Assembly: GCA_002702895.1 (NCBI GenBank) | Contig: PACX01000022.1 | Span: 116,513-180,512, forward strand | Source: Flavobacteriaceae bacterium | GTDB taxonomy: Bacteria; Bacteroidota; Bacteroidia; Flavobacteriales; Flavobacteriaceae | Length of the DNA stretch: 64,000 nt | Direction: 5' to 3' | The notes under the pieces: generated by a model | What the model was told of the DNA's origin: nothing | Database searches by the model: none | Seen by the model: only the letters and a program-made list of their open reading frames with translations | In this document: piece after piece, positions 9,551 to 18,271 of the stretch | How the letters are laid out: each line of letters starts with the position of its first letter | Numbering within the stretch: position 1 is the first letter of the stretch | Program-made: the position numbers and the translations under genes

Positions 9551-10927
9551 ATGTTTTTTGCTGTTTTTTTACTTACGATATATTTTATTTTCTTAATTTT
9601 TATTTTAAAAAAATCATATACAAAAAATTCCATTTATCCTATTCTTTATATCATTTTATTTTTACCAACTTACAGTTTTTTCCAAATTATAATTTATGAT
9701 ATTTCAAATGAAATATTTTTAGTAGAGCTTATTAAATATTCAAAAGATTTTACAATATTTTCTATTTTATTTATTTATTTATTTGGAAGAAAAAATCCAT
9801 TATTAAACATAAAATGGAAAATTACTAATTTAGATATTCTGTTCCTTTTATTTACCCTAACAGTATTTTGTTTTATCGTTTTTCAAATAGGAGAATCTAA
9901 TTTTACTGAAAGAATTATTTATGGAAAAAACTTATTACTTATTTCATCGGTATATTTTATTGGAAGAAATATCAATTATTCATTACTTGATTTAAATTAC
10001 ATAAATAAAATTTTAGTATTGTTAACAATCATTGCTTGTTTTGTTTCAATTTTTGAATTCTTAACAAATACTCACCTTCACAGTTTAATTAATTACAGCT
10101 CATATTATTTGGATTTATATAGTATTGATCCAACAGGAAATTATGGTTTGAGTTGGACTTTCGAAAGACCCGGACCAATTAAAAGATATGGATCTTTTTT
10201 CGCAGATCCTTTAGAGTTTTCTTCTTTTCTACTTTTAGGGTTTTCAATTGGTATTTACAAAATTTTTAAATCAAATATTTTAGTTAATAAACTATATCAT
10301 TGTTTATTTATATCAATAGTGATTTTTGGATTTTATTTGTCATATTCAAGATCAGCAATTTTGGGAGGCTTTTTATTATTATTTTTTAGTTTGTTTTTGA
10401 TGAATAAATTTAGACTATTTATTAATTTATTTTTATTAACCTTTTTATTAGCCTTTTTAATATATTATAATTCCAGTCTTGAGACAAAATATTTTATAAT
10501 TGACTCAATCACTTTTCAAAATTCCTCTAGTTTAGGACATTTATTTAATTGGATACAGGGAATATTATCAATTTATGATAATCCATTTGGAACCGGACTT
10601 GGTACAAGTGGAAATTCTATTAGTGTTGATAATGAAATTGCTATAGGAGGCGAAAATCAATTTATAATTATTGGAGTTCAAATGGGAATAGTTGCCTTAA
10701 TTAATTATGTGGGGTTAATTATATATTCAATTTATAATAGCTATAAATTATACAATTTAGAAAAAGATAAATCACTTAAGTATTTGCCATTCATTGTTTG
10801 TTGTTTAAAATTTTCTTTAATTCTACCTTTGTTGACTTCTAACGCCGAGATATATACTTTTATAAGCTTATTTGGATGGTTTTTTGTAGGACTAAACGAA
10901 AGGAGATATAGTATATTAAAGAATTAA
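9551..10927 (+). CDS. O-antigen/capsule polymerase, Wzy-like
   Basis: A 458 aa multi-spanning membrane protein with about ten hydrophobic segments and one larger loop containing RYGSFFADPLEFSSFLLLGFS and YSRSAILGGFLLLFF. These resemble the conserved parts of the Wzy_C/WaaL (O-antigen ligase) domain, as does the late GTGLGTSGNS loop. It would polymerise repeat units in the periplasm. The start is ATG, 3 bp after the GT2 gene. A second polymerase-like gene lies at 50228. Confidence 0.82.
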   Translation: MFFAVFLLTIYFIFLIFILKKSYTKNSIYPILYIILFLPTYSFFQIIIYDISNEIFLVELIKYSKDFTIFSILFIYLFGRKNPLLNIKWKITNLDILFLLFTLTVFCFIVFQIGESNFTERIIYGKNLLLISSVYFIGRNINYSLLDLNYINKILVLLTIIACFVSIFEFLTNTHLHSLINYSSYYLDLYSIDPTGNYGLSWTFERPGPIKRYGSFFADPLEFSSFLLLGFSIGIYKIFKSNILVNKLYHCLFISIVIFGFYLSYSRSAILGGFLLLFFSLFLMNKFRLFINLFLLTFLLAFLIYYNSSLETKYFIIDSITFQNSSSLGHLFNWIQGILSIYDNPFGTGLGTSGNSISVDNEIAIGGENQFIIIGVQMGIVALINYVGLIIYSIYNSYKLYNLEKDKSLKYLPFIVCCLKFSLILPLLTSNAEIYTFISLFGWFFVGLNERRYSILKN

Positions 10928-10938
10928 AGTTTTTCAAG

Positions 10939-12060
10939 TTGAAAAAGAAAAAAGTTTTTATTGACACTTTTTATTTTCAGTATGCTCTTTCTGGAATTGG
11001 AACCTATATAAATGAATTAGTATTAGGACTTGAAAAGTTTGGATCTTCTAATATTGAATATGTTTACTCTCATAAACTTAGTAATAAAAAAAATTATATA
11101 AATTCTAAATTTAAATTTATTAGGCTTCTGTTTCATTTAAAATATTTTTTTTGGAAGCAAGTTTTGCTACCAATAAAATTAATTATTATAAAACCTGATA
11201 TTTTAGTTTGTCCGGATTATATAATGCCTTTTCTAAATTTTAATTCTAAAGAAATATGTGTGATTCATGATTCTTTTTTTTGGGATTATCCTCAAAATTA
11301 TAATAAGTATTGGGGATATTATTTCAGGTTTTTTATTAAAATATGTTTAAAAAAGAAAACAACTATTTTGACAACTAGTGAAACATCAAAAAAAAACTTA
11401 ACAAAATATTTTTTTAATGAAATATTATTCCTTTATCAGTCATTCAAGCCCAATATAAACAACAAAAATTTTAAATTAAGCAACTATAATATCATCAAAA
11501 ACAGATATATTTTACATGTTGGGTCATTTGATAAAAGAAAAAAAATCATAACATTAGTTAAAGCTTTTTATAAATTAAAATCTTCAAAAATGGATTTTAA
11601 TTTTAAGCTAGTTATTGCAGGAAAGAACAAGGTAAACGGGAATATTGAAGTCTTAACGGAAATATTAGAATTCATAAAAAAAAATAAATTAGAGGAAGAT
11701 GTTGTAATTACTGATTATTTATCAGATACAGAATTAATGGGATTATATTCAAATGCATTATTGTATGTTTTTCCCTCATCAGATGAAGGTTTTGGCATTC
11801 CTGTTTTAGAGAGTTTTTCAAATAATCTTCCTGTGATATGTTCAGATATACCAATTTTTAGAGAGATTGGTTTAGATAGTGTTTCTTTTTTTAGCTTAGA
11901 AAATATAGATGAACTAACTTATTCGATTTTTGAATTAATGCACTCAAAAATAAAAAGAGATATACTGATTAATAATGGGAAGAATAGATTAAAGAATTTT
12001 TCTAGAAAAACTTTTGTTAAAGGATTTGAAAGCATTATTTTTCAAAAAATATTCAATTGA
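10939..12060 (+). CDS. Glycosyltransferase family 4
   Basis: A 373 aa GT-B enzyme. The N-terminal half has SGIGTYINELVLGL (acceptor domain). The C-terminal half has ILHVGSFDKRKKI, followed by LSDTELMGLYSNALLYVFPSSDEGFGIPVLESFSNNLPVICSD in pieces, including the EGFG.P.LE signature that contacts the nucleotide sugar. The start is TTG at 10939. No closer ATG gives the N-terminal motif. Its stop overlaps the next gene's TTG start by 3 bp. Confidence 0.9.
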   Translation: MKKKKVFIDTFYFQYALSGIGTYINELVLGLEKFGSSNIEYVYSHKLSNKKNYINSKFKFIRLLFHLKYFFWKQVLLPIKLIIIKPDILVCPDYIMPFLNFNSKEICVIHDSFFWDYPQNYNKYWGYYFRFFIKICLKKKTTILTTSETSKKNLTKYFFNEILFLYQSFKPNINNKNFKLSNYNIIKNRYILHVGSFDKRKKIITLVKAFYKLKSSKMDFNFKLVIAGKNKVNGNIEVLTEILEFIKKNKLEEDVVITDYLSDTELMGLYSNALLYVFPSSDEGFGIPVLESFSNNLPVICSDIPIFREIGLDSVSFFSLENIDELTYSIFELMHSKIKRDILINNGKNRLKNFSRKTFVKGFESIIFQKIFN

Positions 12061-13193
12061 AAAACATATTAATTCTACATAGCTCTAATGATCTTTATGG
12101 AGCGAGTAAAGCTTTAATAAAGACTATAAATTGTTTAAATAAAAATCAATTTAAAATCCATTTAATTTTGCCAAGTTCTGGGAAATTAGATAATGAATTA
12201 ATTAATAAAGTTTATAAACTAAATTATTATAATTTAGGAGTTTTTCGTAAAAAATATTTAAATTTTTTAGGATTATTTGATAGGTTTTTTAAAATCATAG
12301 ATTCTTCCTTATATGTAAGAAATTACATAAAAAAAAATAAAATTGATTTGGTTTACACAAATACCTCGGTGATTTGGGCTGGATCAATAGCTTCTTTTTC
12401 TTTAAAAAAGAAAAATATTGTACATATACATGAAATTCCCTTTGGCAATAATTTATATAATGTTATTTCTGGGATCTTTTTTAAACTTTTTACCGATTCT
12501 GTCATTGTTGTTTCTGAAAAAGTCAAAGATCACTGGAAAAAAAATATTGATATTAAAAAAATGAAAATTATTTATAATTATTCTGAGTTTCAGATTAAAG
12601 AAAGACAGTTTGAATATTTTAAAAAAGGAACAACAGAATATACTATAACAAATATTTCTAGGATTGTTCCTCAGAAAGGAATTGAATATTTTATTAAAAT
12701 AGCAAGTGAATTATTAAAAAAAAACAAGGAACTAAAATTTAATATTGTTGGAGATCATTTATCTCATTCAGATAATTATTTAAATAATTTAAAAAAGATC
12801 TTAAAAAATAATAATTTGGAAAAACATATTTTATTTAAGGGATTTATAAAAGATATAAAAAAGGTGATTTTAAATTCTGATATGATTTTACAAACACCAG
12901 TTAAGCCAGATTCTCTGCCAACTGTTTTAATCGATTCTTTAACATTAAACAAGCCAGTAGTTTCAACAAATGTTGGTGGCAGTTCTGAAATTCTTAATTG
13001 TGGTAAAAATGGTTTATTAATTCCTACCAATAATCCAAAAAAATCTGCCAAATTAATTTATGAATACAGTAAAAATTTAAATTTGCAAAAAGAACATTTA
13101 GTAAACTCAGCCTCTTTTTTAGAAGAAAATTTTAGTCAATCAAAATTTGAAACAAATATTTTAATAACATTAAGCAAACTTTTAAATGAGTAA
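12057..13193 (+). CDS. Glycosyltransferase family 4
   Basis: A 378 aa GT-B enzyme beginning NILILHSSNDLYGASKALI. The C-terminal nucleotide-binding domain has ISRIVPQKGIEYFI and the sequence DSLPTVLIDSLTLNKPVVSTNVGGSSEI in two parts, the usual position of the GT4 E-x7-E motif although here the first position reads D-S-L-P-T-V-L-I-D. The start is TTG overlapping the preceding TGA. The 3' end overlaps the following gene by 8 bp, so translation is probably coupled. Confidence 0.88.
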   Translation: MKNILILHSSNDLYGASKALIKTINCLNKNQFKIHLILPSSGKLDNELINKVYKLNYYNLGVFRKKYLNFLGLFDRFFKIIDSSLYVRNYIKKNKIDLVYTNTSVIWAGSIASFSLKKKNIVHIHEIPFGNNLYNVISGIFFKLFTDSVIVVSEKVKDHWKKNIDIKKMKIIYNYSEFQIKERQFEYFKKGTTEYTITNISRIVPQKGIEYFIKIASELLKKNKELKFNIVGDHLSHSDNYLNNLKKILKNNNLEKHILFKGFIKDIKKVILNSDMILQTPVKPDSLPTVLIDSLTLNKPVVSTNVGGSSEILNCGKNGLLIPTNNPKKSAKLIYEYSKNLNLQKEHLVNSASFLEENFSQSKFETNILITLSKLLNE

Positions 13194-14310
13194 AAGATTG
13201 AGAATTTCGGTTATTGGAGTAAAGGGATATCCATATGTTTATGGTGGATATGAAACTTTTATTAAAGAAATTAGTGAGAGATTGATAAAAAAAAATTGTC
13301 ATGTTACTATTTACTGTCACAAAAGTCTTTTTATCAATAAACCAAACATAATAAAAGGAATTAATTTGGTTTATATTCCTACTATTGAGACTAAAATTCT
13401 TTCTCAACCCATTCATTCTTTTTTTTCAATTATTCATTGCTGTTTTTCAAAATGTGATATAATATTAGCGGTTAATTCTGCTAATGGCCCTCTTGGATTA
13501 ATAACAAGAATATTCAATAAACCAACTGTTATTAATGTTGATGGATTGGAATGGTTACGTCCTAAATGGAAAGGTCTTGGATCGATCTATTTTAAATGGG
13601 CATCAAAAATGGCTACTATTTTTTTTGATCAGATAATTAGTGATTCAAATGAAATGAGAGAGGTGTATTTAGAATTATTTAAAAAAAATTCTAAAGTAAT
13701 CGCTTATGGTGCTAATATTAGAAAATCTATTAAACCAGATTTAATAAAAACTTGGGGACTTAATATTCGAGAATACTATTTAGTTGTTGGCAGATTAATT
13801 CCTGATAATAATGCAGATTTAATTATTAACGGCTTTTTAAGTACAAAGTCAAAAAAAAAGTTAGTAATTGTTGGAGACGTAACTTACAAAGATAAATATG
13901 CTAATAATTTAAAATCTATTAATGATAAAAGATTGGTTTTTACAGGATATGTAAATAATCAAGAGGTTTTGGCAGAACTATATCATAACTGTTATGTTTA
14001 TATTCATGGGCATCAATATGGGGGAACAAATCCAACAATGATTAAGGCTCTAGCCTATCAAACAGCTATTCTAGCCCTAGAAACTTCTTTCAATAAAGAA
14101 ATGCTACAAAATGAAAGATTTGGTTTGTTCTTTAAAAAACAAGTAAAATCAGTCTGTGAAATGATAAATTATTGTGAAAATAAAATTTCATTAATTAATG
14201 AGTTGAGATTGAACTCTATTAATGGAATTACAAAAAAATATGATTGGGATTTTATTACACAAGATTATTTAGAGGTATTTAGAAATTTAGTTCAAAAAGG
14301 AAAAAAATAG
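13186..14310 (+). CDS. DUF1972-type glycosyltransferase (rhamnosyltransferase-like)
   Basis: A 374 aa GT-B enzyme. The N-terminus ISVIGVKGYPYVYGGYETFIKEI is the DUF1972 signature seen in WchF/RgpA-like beta-1,4-rhamnosyltransferases. NVDGLEWLRPKW and the C-terminal HGHQYGGTNPTMIKALAY are also family hallmarks. With rfbACD at the left of the window, transfer of L-rhamnose is a reasonable inference. It is the last gene of the first plus-strand operon. Its 3' end overlaps the convergent wzi gene by 19 bp. Confidence 0.9.
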   Translation: MSKRLRISVIGVKGYPYVYGGYETFIKEISERLIKKNCHVTIYCHKSLFINKPNIIKGINLVYIPTIETKILSQPIHSFFSIIHCCFSKCDIILAVNSANGPLGLITRIFNKPTVINVDGLEWLRPKWKGLGSIYFKWASKMATIFFDQIISDSNEMREVYLELFKKNSKVIAYGANIRKSIKPDLIKTWGLNIREYYLVVGRLIPDNNADLIINGFLSTKSKKKLVIVGDVTYKDKYANNLKSINDKRLVFTGYVNNQEVLAELYHNCYVYIHGHQYGGTNPTMIKALAYQTAILALETSFNKEMLQNERFGLFFKKQVKSVCEMINYCENKISLINELRLNSINGITKKYDWDFITQDYLEVFRNLVQKGKK

Positions 14311-16001
14311 GTCATTTTAATAGTAGTATGAAAATTATTTACATCATTTCCAGGATGATAGTAGGGAGTGGCGGAATCATTAAGATCCCACTGATAATTT
14401 AAACTTCTAGAATACATCAAATTAGATGAAAGCCAAAATTTATTATATTTTTTAGAGAAATTAATATGTATATTAAAATCTTTCCAATATCTCCTAAAAT
14501 CTTGAGCTGATGAAAAAGCTTCGTGATAAAAATCATTATCCTGGTCAACAATTTCTAAAGCAATCCCAATTTTCTCTTTTTTTCTTATTCTATTTAAAGC
14601 AAAATAATGAGAATTACTTCCTGGACCTATACTGGCACCAAGCACTTCGCCTTCATTAGTATAGCCATCAAAAGCCCAACCATGTTCATACCACGATCCA
14701 GCATCTCTTAATAATCTGCTTGCGGTTTGTTCCATTTGTGTCCATTCCCATGAAAATAAAAAATTATCATTATTGATTCTAAAAATTTTTTGTAGTCCAA
14801 CAGTTGTTGCTCTACTATGATCGGTGTCTAATAATAAATCTCGAAAGTTTTGTTTAGCATCATTAAAATGAAATTCCGCATAAATTTCAGCCTTAGAATC
14901 AACCCATAACCATCTAAGGAAAACTCCTGCAGCTTGATTAGTTTGAGCTTCATAATTTTCAAATTGATCATTTTTTCTAAATAGATTTGAAAATACAGGA
15001 AACCAAGTTGGGTTACCTTTAAGCCATGGATACTTTCCTTCTACTAGCGACGCATACATCATTGTCCATCTAATGAAACCAATTGACATCCCTTTAATCC
15101 ATTTAGGAGAGTAAGTTAATGTATAACCTTGTAAATACCTCCAATCATCAGTTTCCCCTCTCTGATTTATTTTTGGAATATATAGCTTAGTTCCTGCATA
15201 TTCAAATTCTACATTTGGGGGAGTGAATCCTGAGGATTCTAATCTTCCTGAAATAAGTTGCCATTCAAAATTTCCTATTTTGGTTTTGAGTGGCTTTGTA
15301 GTATTAAATGTAATATGTTTAAATCCTCTTGCATGATTACTCATCATTATTCCATTTCTAATAGATGGTCCCCACCATATATTCTCATTTGAGATTCCAA
15401 AGCTTAATCCTTTGAAATTCAATTTAATGCTAGATTGTCCAATTAATGTTTTATTATGTTGTTTTACTCCAAACCTCTCTGGCATATCAATATGGTTCCA
15501 AAGTTGATATCTTTTTGCCCATATAATAGGATAATGACCATTTGGTCCTTCACCGAAGCCTTCAAAATCTTTGTTTTCAGAAAACAAATGCTCTGGCCTT
15601 AATTGAATTGATAATGGGCCAACTTCAGCAAAAATCCCTGCACTTATTATATGTTGATAACCTCTATTTGCTATCATACTACCATTATTTCTATTGTAAG
15701 GATGGTGACTATTGAATTCAATGTTATAGTCGATAGGAAGTATTTTTAATTTCCCTTTTCCATTTAAAAAATTTAAAATAGTTGGAGAATATTCTTTAGT
15801 TTTAAAAAAAGTAGAATCAATATTAAAATTATTTTTTTCAATATCAAATGGTTTTAATGTAAATGAAAAATCAGAATTCAGTTCTCCAGATAATTGAGAG
15901 GTTCTAAAAAAATCTACTATTTGACTTTGGTTTAGATTTATCGATTGGGAGTTTGATGTTAAAAATGAAAAGAATATTAGGAATAAGAATTTATATTTCA
16001 T
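14292..16001 (-). CDS. wzi: Capsule assembly protein Wzi family
   Basis: Wzi-type proteins are outer-membrane beta-barrels that bind capsule at the cell surface. The 569 aa protein has a signal peptide (MKYKFLFLIFFSFLTSNSQS) and a long barrel region with the aromatic-rich blocks IWWGPSIRNGIMMSNHARGF, FLRWLWVDSKAEIYAEF and WEWTQMEQTASRLL, typical of Bacteroidota members of Capsule_synth/Wzi. The final strand ends MTYFFPF with a terminal Phe. It shares the A of its ATG with the stop of the upstream lipoprotein gene. The 3' end is convergent with and overlaps the glycosyltransferase gene. Confidence 0.88.
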   Translation of the reverse strand: MKYKFLFLIFFSFLTSNSQSINLNQSQIVDFFRTSQLSGELNSDFSFTLKPFDIEKNNFNIDSTFFKTKEYSPTILNFLNGKGKLKILPIDYNIEFNSHHPYNRNNGSMIANRGYQHIISAGIFAEVGPLSIQLRPEHLFSENKDFEGFGEGPNGHYPIIWAKRYQLWNHIDMPERFGVKQHNKTLIGQSSIKLNFKGLSFGISNENIWWGPSIRNGIMMSNHARGFKHITFNTTKPLKTKIGNFEWQLISGRLESSGFTPPNVEFEYAGTKLYIPKINQRGETDDWRYLQGYTLTYSPKWIKGMSIGFIRWTMMYASLVEGKYPWLKGNPTWFPVFSNLFRKNDQFENYEAQTNQAAGVFLRWLWVDSKAEIYAEFHFNDAKQNFRDLLLDTDHSRATTVGLQKIFRINNDNFLFSWEWTQMEQTASRLLRDAGSWYEHGWAFDGYTNEGEVLGASIGPGSNSHYFALNRIRKKEKIGIALEIVDQDNDFYHEAFSSAQDFRRYWKDFNIHINFSKKYNKFWLSSNLMYSRSLNYQWDLNDSATPYYHPGNDVNNFHTTIKMTYFFPF

Positions 16002-16699
16002 TATTTATAAGAAATAACCCTCACTTTTAAATTATCTAATGACCAACTTTCATCACATTTAGATTGATTTTCGCCAAAATCATCAATTGCATTTGGTTGA
16101 TAAAGTTCATCATAGAATCTCACTACAAGAGCATTTCCAGAATGCTTAAAACTTTTTTCAATTTTATACAAAGTGGTTTTTCCTCCAAAAAAGGATTTTT
16201 CACATTTTTTTGGTAGATCTGTGTAATTGCTGCCAGTTTTTGGATTATTTTCAAATGGATAATTTTCTGGATAAGACTGTCTCAAACAATAATTGGAATA
16301 ACAAACGCTATTTGAAAAGGTAGTTACAAATCTATCATTTGAAGTATCTTTTATCAAATCCATATTTGGGTCAAGTTCCATAATCCATTTATCAGGCTTA
16401 TCATTTTCGGGGAATCCATTTAAGTTACCATCCCAGGATCCATGAATGTATAAATCAAAAGAAATAAACACATAGTCATGTTTTCCAGTATTTTTTAGGT
16501 GTAGTGTAAACCCATCATTATTAAAGTCACCTAAAACAGTAGTATTGTTAAAAGTAGAAGTAGCCTTACCATCAATTTCAGTAAAATTGTTACTTTCAAA
16601 ATCATTGTCATAAATTAAAACATCTCTGGAAATTTCAGGATATGAACAGGAATTCATAAAAATGAAAACAAATAAAAAAAGAATTTTAGGATATTTCAA
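16001..16699 (-). CDS. Predicted lipoprotein with carbohydrate-binding-like fold, function unknown
   Basis: A 232 aa protein whose N-terminus KYPKILFLFVFIFMNSC ends in a lipobox, Cys18 becoming the lipidated residue. The body reads like a concanavalin/LamG-type beta sandwich: FISFDLYIHGSWDGN, then DKWIMELDP, and a last strand ESWSLDNLKVRVIS. It has four additional cysteines that may pair. No enzyme motif was recognised. The start codon is TTG, the only start that gives a complete signal peptide. It overlaps wzi by 1 bp, which suggests joint work on capsule at the outer membrane, but that is only positional. Confidence 0.7.
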   Translation of the reverse strand: MKYPKILFLFVFIFMNSCSYPEISRDVLIYDNDFESNNFTEIDGKATSTFNNTTVLGDFNNDGFTLHLKNTGKHDYVFISFDLYIHGSWDGNLNGFPENDKPDKWIMELDPNMDLIKDTSNDRFVTTFSNSVCYSNYCLRQSYPENYPFENNPKTGSNYTDLPKKCEKSFFGGKTTLYKIEKSFKHSGNALVVRFYDELYQPNAIDDFGENQSKCDESWSLDNLKVRVISYK

Positions 16700-16713
16700 A
16701 ACAAATTTTTTTT

Positions 16714-16721
16714 CAAAATTA
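16714..16721 (-). promoter_or_regulatory. Candidate -7 element for the lipoprotein-wzi operon
   Basis: On the minus strand this reads TAATTTTG, a match to TAnnTTTG, 15 bp before the TTG start at 16699. At the expected 19 bp spacing the -33 position reads TTT instead of TTG, so the promoter is plausible but weaker than its divergent partner. Confidence 0.35.
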
Positions 16722-16784
16722 ATATAATATTCTTAAATATAAATTTGTAGAACTAGAATAGATTTGAAATAGTTGAAAGTTTTT

Positions 16785-16814
16785 TTGTAGTAAAATAAAA
16801 AATAAGTACTTTTG
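16785..16814 (+). promoter_or_regulatory. Bacteroidota-type promoter (-33 TTG, -7 TACTTTTG) of the large biosynthesis operon
   Basis: TTG at 16785-16787, preceded by a T run, is followed after exactly 19 bp by TACTTTTG at 16807-16814. This fits the published Bacteroidota consensus TTTG-N19-TAnnTTTG. The start codon is at 16826, 11 bp after the -7 element, so the leader would be very short or absent. It drives the regulator and possibly much of the downstream gene run. Confidence 0.65.
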
Positions 16815-16825
16815 GTACTTGAACT

Positions 16826-17339
16826 ATGTTAGAAAATTTAATCACATCTAAAACAAGACTAAGGCTCTTAGTAAAGTTTTTTGTAAATATTGCAAATAAA
16901 GGCTATTTAAATTCTCTTGCTAATGAATTTGGTGAGTCAACTAATTCTGTAAGAAAAGAACTTAACAATCTGTCCTCTGCTGGATATTTAGAGAGAGAGT
17001 TAAAAAACAATAAAGTAATATATAAAGCAAATATTTCACACCCTCTTTTTAAAACATTACAAAAAATCGTTCATAAACACCTTGGAATTGAAGATTTGCT
17101 AGAGACTGTTTATAATCAAATTGGAGATGTACAAAAAGTAGTATTGCTGGGGGATTATGCTAAAGGAAAGGACAGCGGCATAATTGAAGTTTTAATAGTT
17201 GGAAAAAATATTGATAGAAAATATTTGGATCAAATTACTCCTAAAATTGAAAAAAAAAATAAGAAGGAAGATAAACTTTTTTGTTTCTAACAGTTTGCTT
17301 AATCAAGATTCTTTAATCGTTTTTGATAAAGAAGCTTAG
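16826..17339 (+). CDS. Capsule-locus winged-helix (ArsR-like) regulator, frameshifted at a poly-A run
   Basis: As it stands the frame ends at 17290 (154 aa). It begins MLENLITSKTRLRLLVKFFV and contains a winged helix (LANEFGESTNSVRKELNNLSSAGYLERE) and the LGDYAKGKDSG segment of a family that commonly heads Bacteroidota capsule loci. In that family the protein continues with an EKKI-(R/N)RKI-type strand. Removing one A from the 10-A run at 17250-17259 gives exactly IEKKIRRKINFFVSN and then DSLIVFDKEA, stopping at TAG 17337-17339 (170 aa). The gene is thus complete except for one base. It may be an assembly error, a slippage site or a real mutation. Its targets are presumably the operon behind it. 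Confidence 0.82.
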
Positions 17340-17377
17340 AGTTTTAAATAAAAGTATAATTTTGCCAGGCACAAATT

Positions 17378-18232
17378 GTGATTGAAATGGCGAAGCCATA
17401 TTTAAAAAAAATGAATATAGGAATAATTGGTCAAGGTTTTGTAGGAAACGCAGTTTACCAAAAATTTAAAAATTTTTTCAGAGTTTATACCTATGATGTA
17501 ATTTCAGAGATATGTAATTCTACTTATGTTGAATTAATTGATAATTGTAATACAATTTTTGTTTGTTTACCAACTCCAATGAACAAAAACGGAAGTTGTA
17601 ATTTAGATTTATTGAAAGAGGTATTATTAGGTTTAAATAATAAAACAAATGCAAACATAGTAGTTAAGTCAACTGTTCCGCCTGGAACAACTGAAAATTT
17701 TAATAAGAAATTTAAAAATATTCAAATTGTTTTTAATCCAGAATTTTTAACAGAAAGAAATGCAGTTGAAGATTTTAATAATCAAAACAGAATTATACTG
17801 GGGGGACCAAGACCTTTAACTACAAATTTAAAACAGATTTATTCTACGGTATTTCCAAATGCACATGTTATTAAAACAGGATCTACTCATGCAGAAATGA
17901 TAAAATACTTTACTAATTGTTTTTTAGCTAATAAAGTGTCCTTTGCCAACGAAATGTATGAATTATGTAATGCTCTAGAATTGGATTATGACAAAATAGT
18001 TGAATATTCTGTTTTAGATAGTAGATTAGGGAATTCTCATTGGGCAGTACCGGGCCCTGATGGTGATTTTGGTTTTGGGGGACATTGTTTCCCTAAAGAT
18101 TTATCTGCAATCATTAAATTGAGCGAGAAATTAAAAACAACCAATAATGTTTTAAAATCGACAATGAAAACAAACAATAATGTTAGAAAAAATAAAGATT
18201 GGGAAAAAATGAAAGGAAGAGCTATAATTTAA
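17378..18232 (+). CDS. UDP-glucose/GDP-mannose dehydrogenase family protein lacking the C-terminal domain
   Basis: A 284 aa Rossmann dehydrogenase with GIIGQGFVGNAV, FVCLPTPMNKNG, VVKSTVPPGTT, FNPEFLTERNA and the catalytic cysteine motif GGHCFPKDL. The UDP-binding C-terminal domain of ordinary UDP-glucose dehydrogenases (about 390-440 aa) is missing. The protein ends KDWEKMKGRAII. Short forms like this occur in several bacteria and phages and look intact, since the ending is family-like. The ATG at 17411 (MNIGIIGQ) is an equally good start and places the Rossmann motif at the N-terminus. The last 21 bases are inside a perfect tandem duplication. Probable role: uronic acid formation. Confidence 0.85.
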   Translation: MIEMAKPYLKKMNIGIIGQGFVGNAVYQKFKNFFRVYTYDVISEICNSTYVELIDNCNTIFVCLPTPMNKNGSCNLDLLKEVLLGLNNKTNANIVVKSTVPPGTTENFNKKFKNIQIVFNPEFLTERNAVEDFNNQNRIILGGPRPLTTNLKQIYSTVFPNAHVIKTGSTHAEMIKYFTNCFLANKVSFANEMYELCNALELDYDKIVEYSVLDSRLGNSHWAVPGPDGDFGFGGHCFPKDLSAIIKLSEKLKTTNNVLKSTMKTNNNVRKNKDWEKMKGRAII

Positions 18233-18269
18233 ACATTTTAAAAGGAAGAGCTATAATTTAAACATTTTA
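18212..18269 (+). repeat. Perfect 29-bp tandem duplication across a stop codon
   Basis: The 29 bases 18212-18240 are repeated exactly at 18241-18269. The unit begins AAAGGAAGAGCTATAATTTA and ends in AACATTTTA. It covers the last codons and stop of the dehydrogenase gene and its 3' spacer, so the second copy forms the leader in front of metK. It is a recent duplication, since no base differs. Confidence 0.95.
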
Positions 18270-18271
18270 AA

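Noticed and set aside
12776-13416. Minus-strand open frames opposite the glycosyltransferase genes
   Set aside because: They lie wholly opposite well-supported GT4 and DUF1972 genes, have low-complexity Lys/Phe/Leu/Ile-rich sequence and show no known motif.
17357-17364. TAATTTTG as promoter of the dehydrogenase gene at 17378
   Set aside because: It matches the -7 pattern, but no TTG lies at the 19-bp spacing, and such octamers are frequent by chance in this A/T-rich DNA.
18233-18271. SAM riboswitch or other regulatory RNA before metK
   Set aside because: The spacer is only 39 bp and is mostly a tandem copy of the preceding sequence. There is no room for an aptamer.
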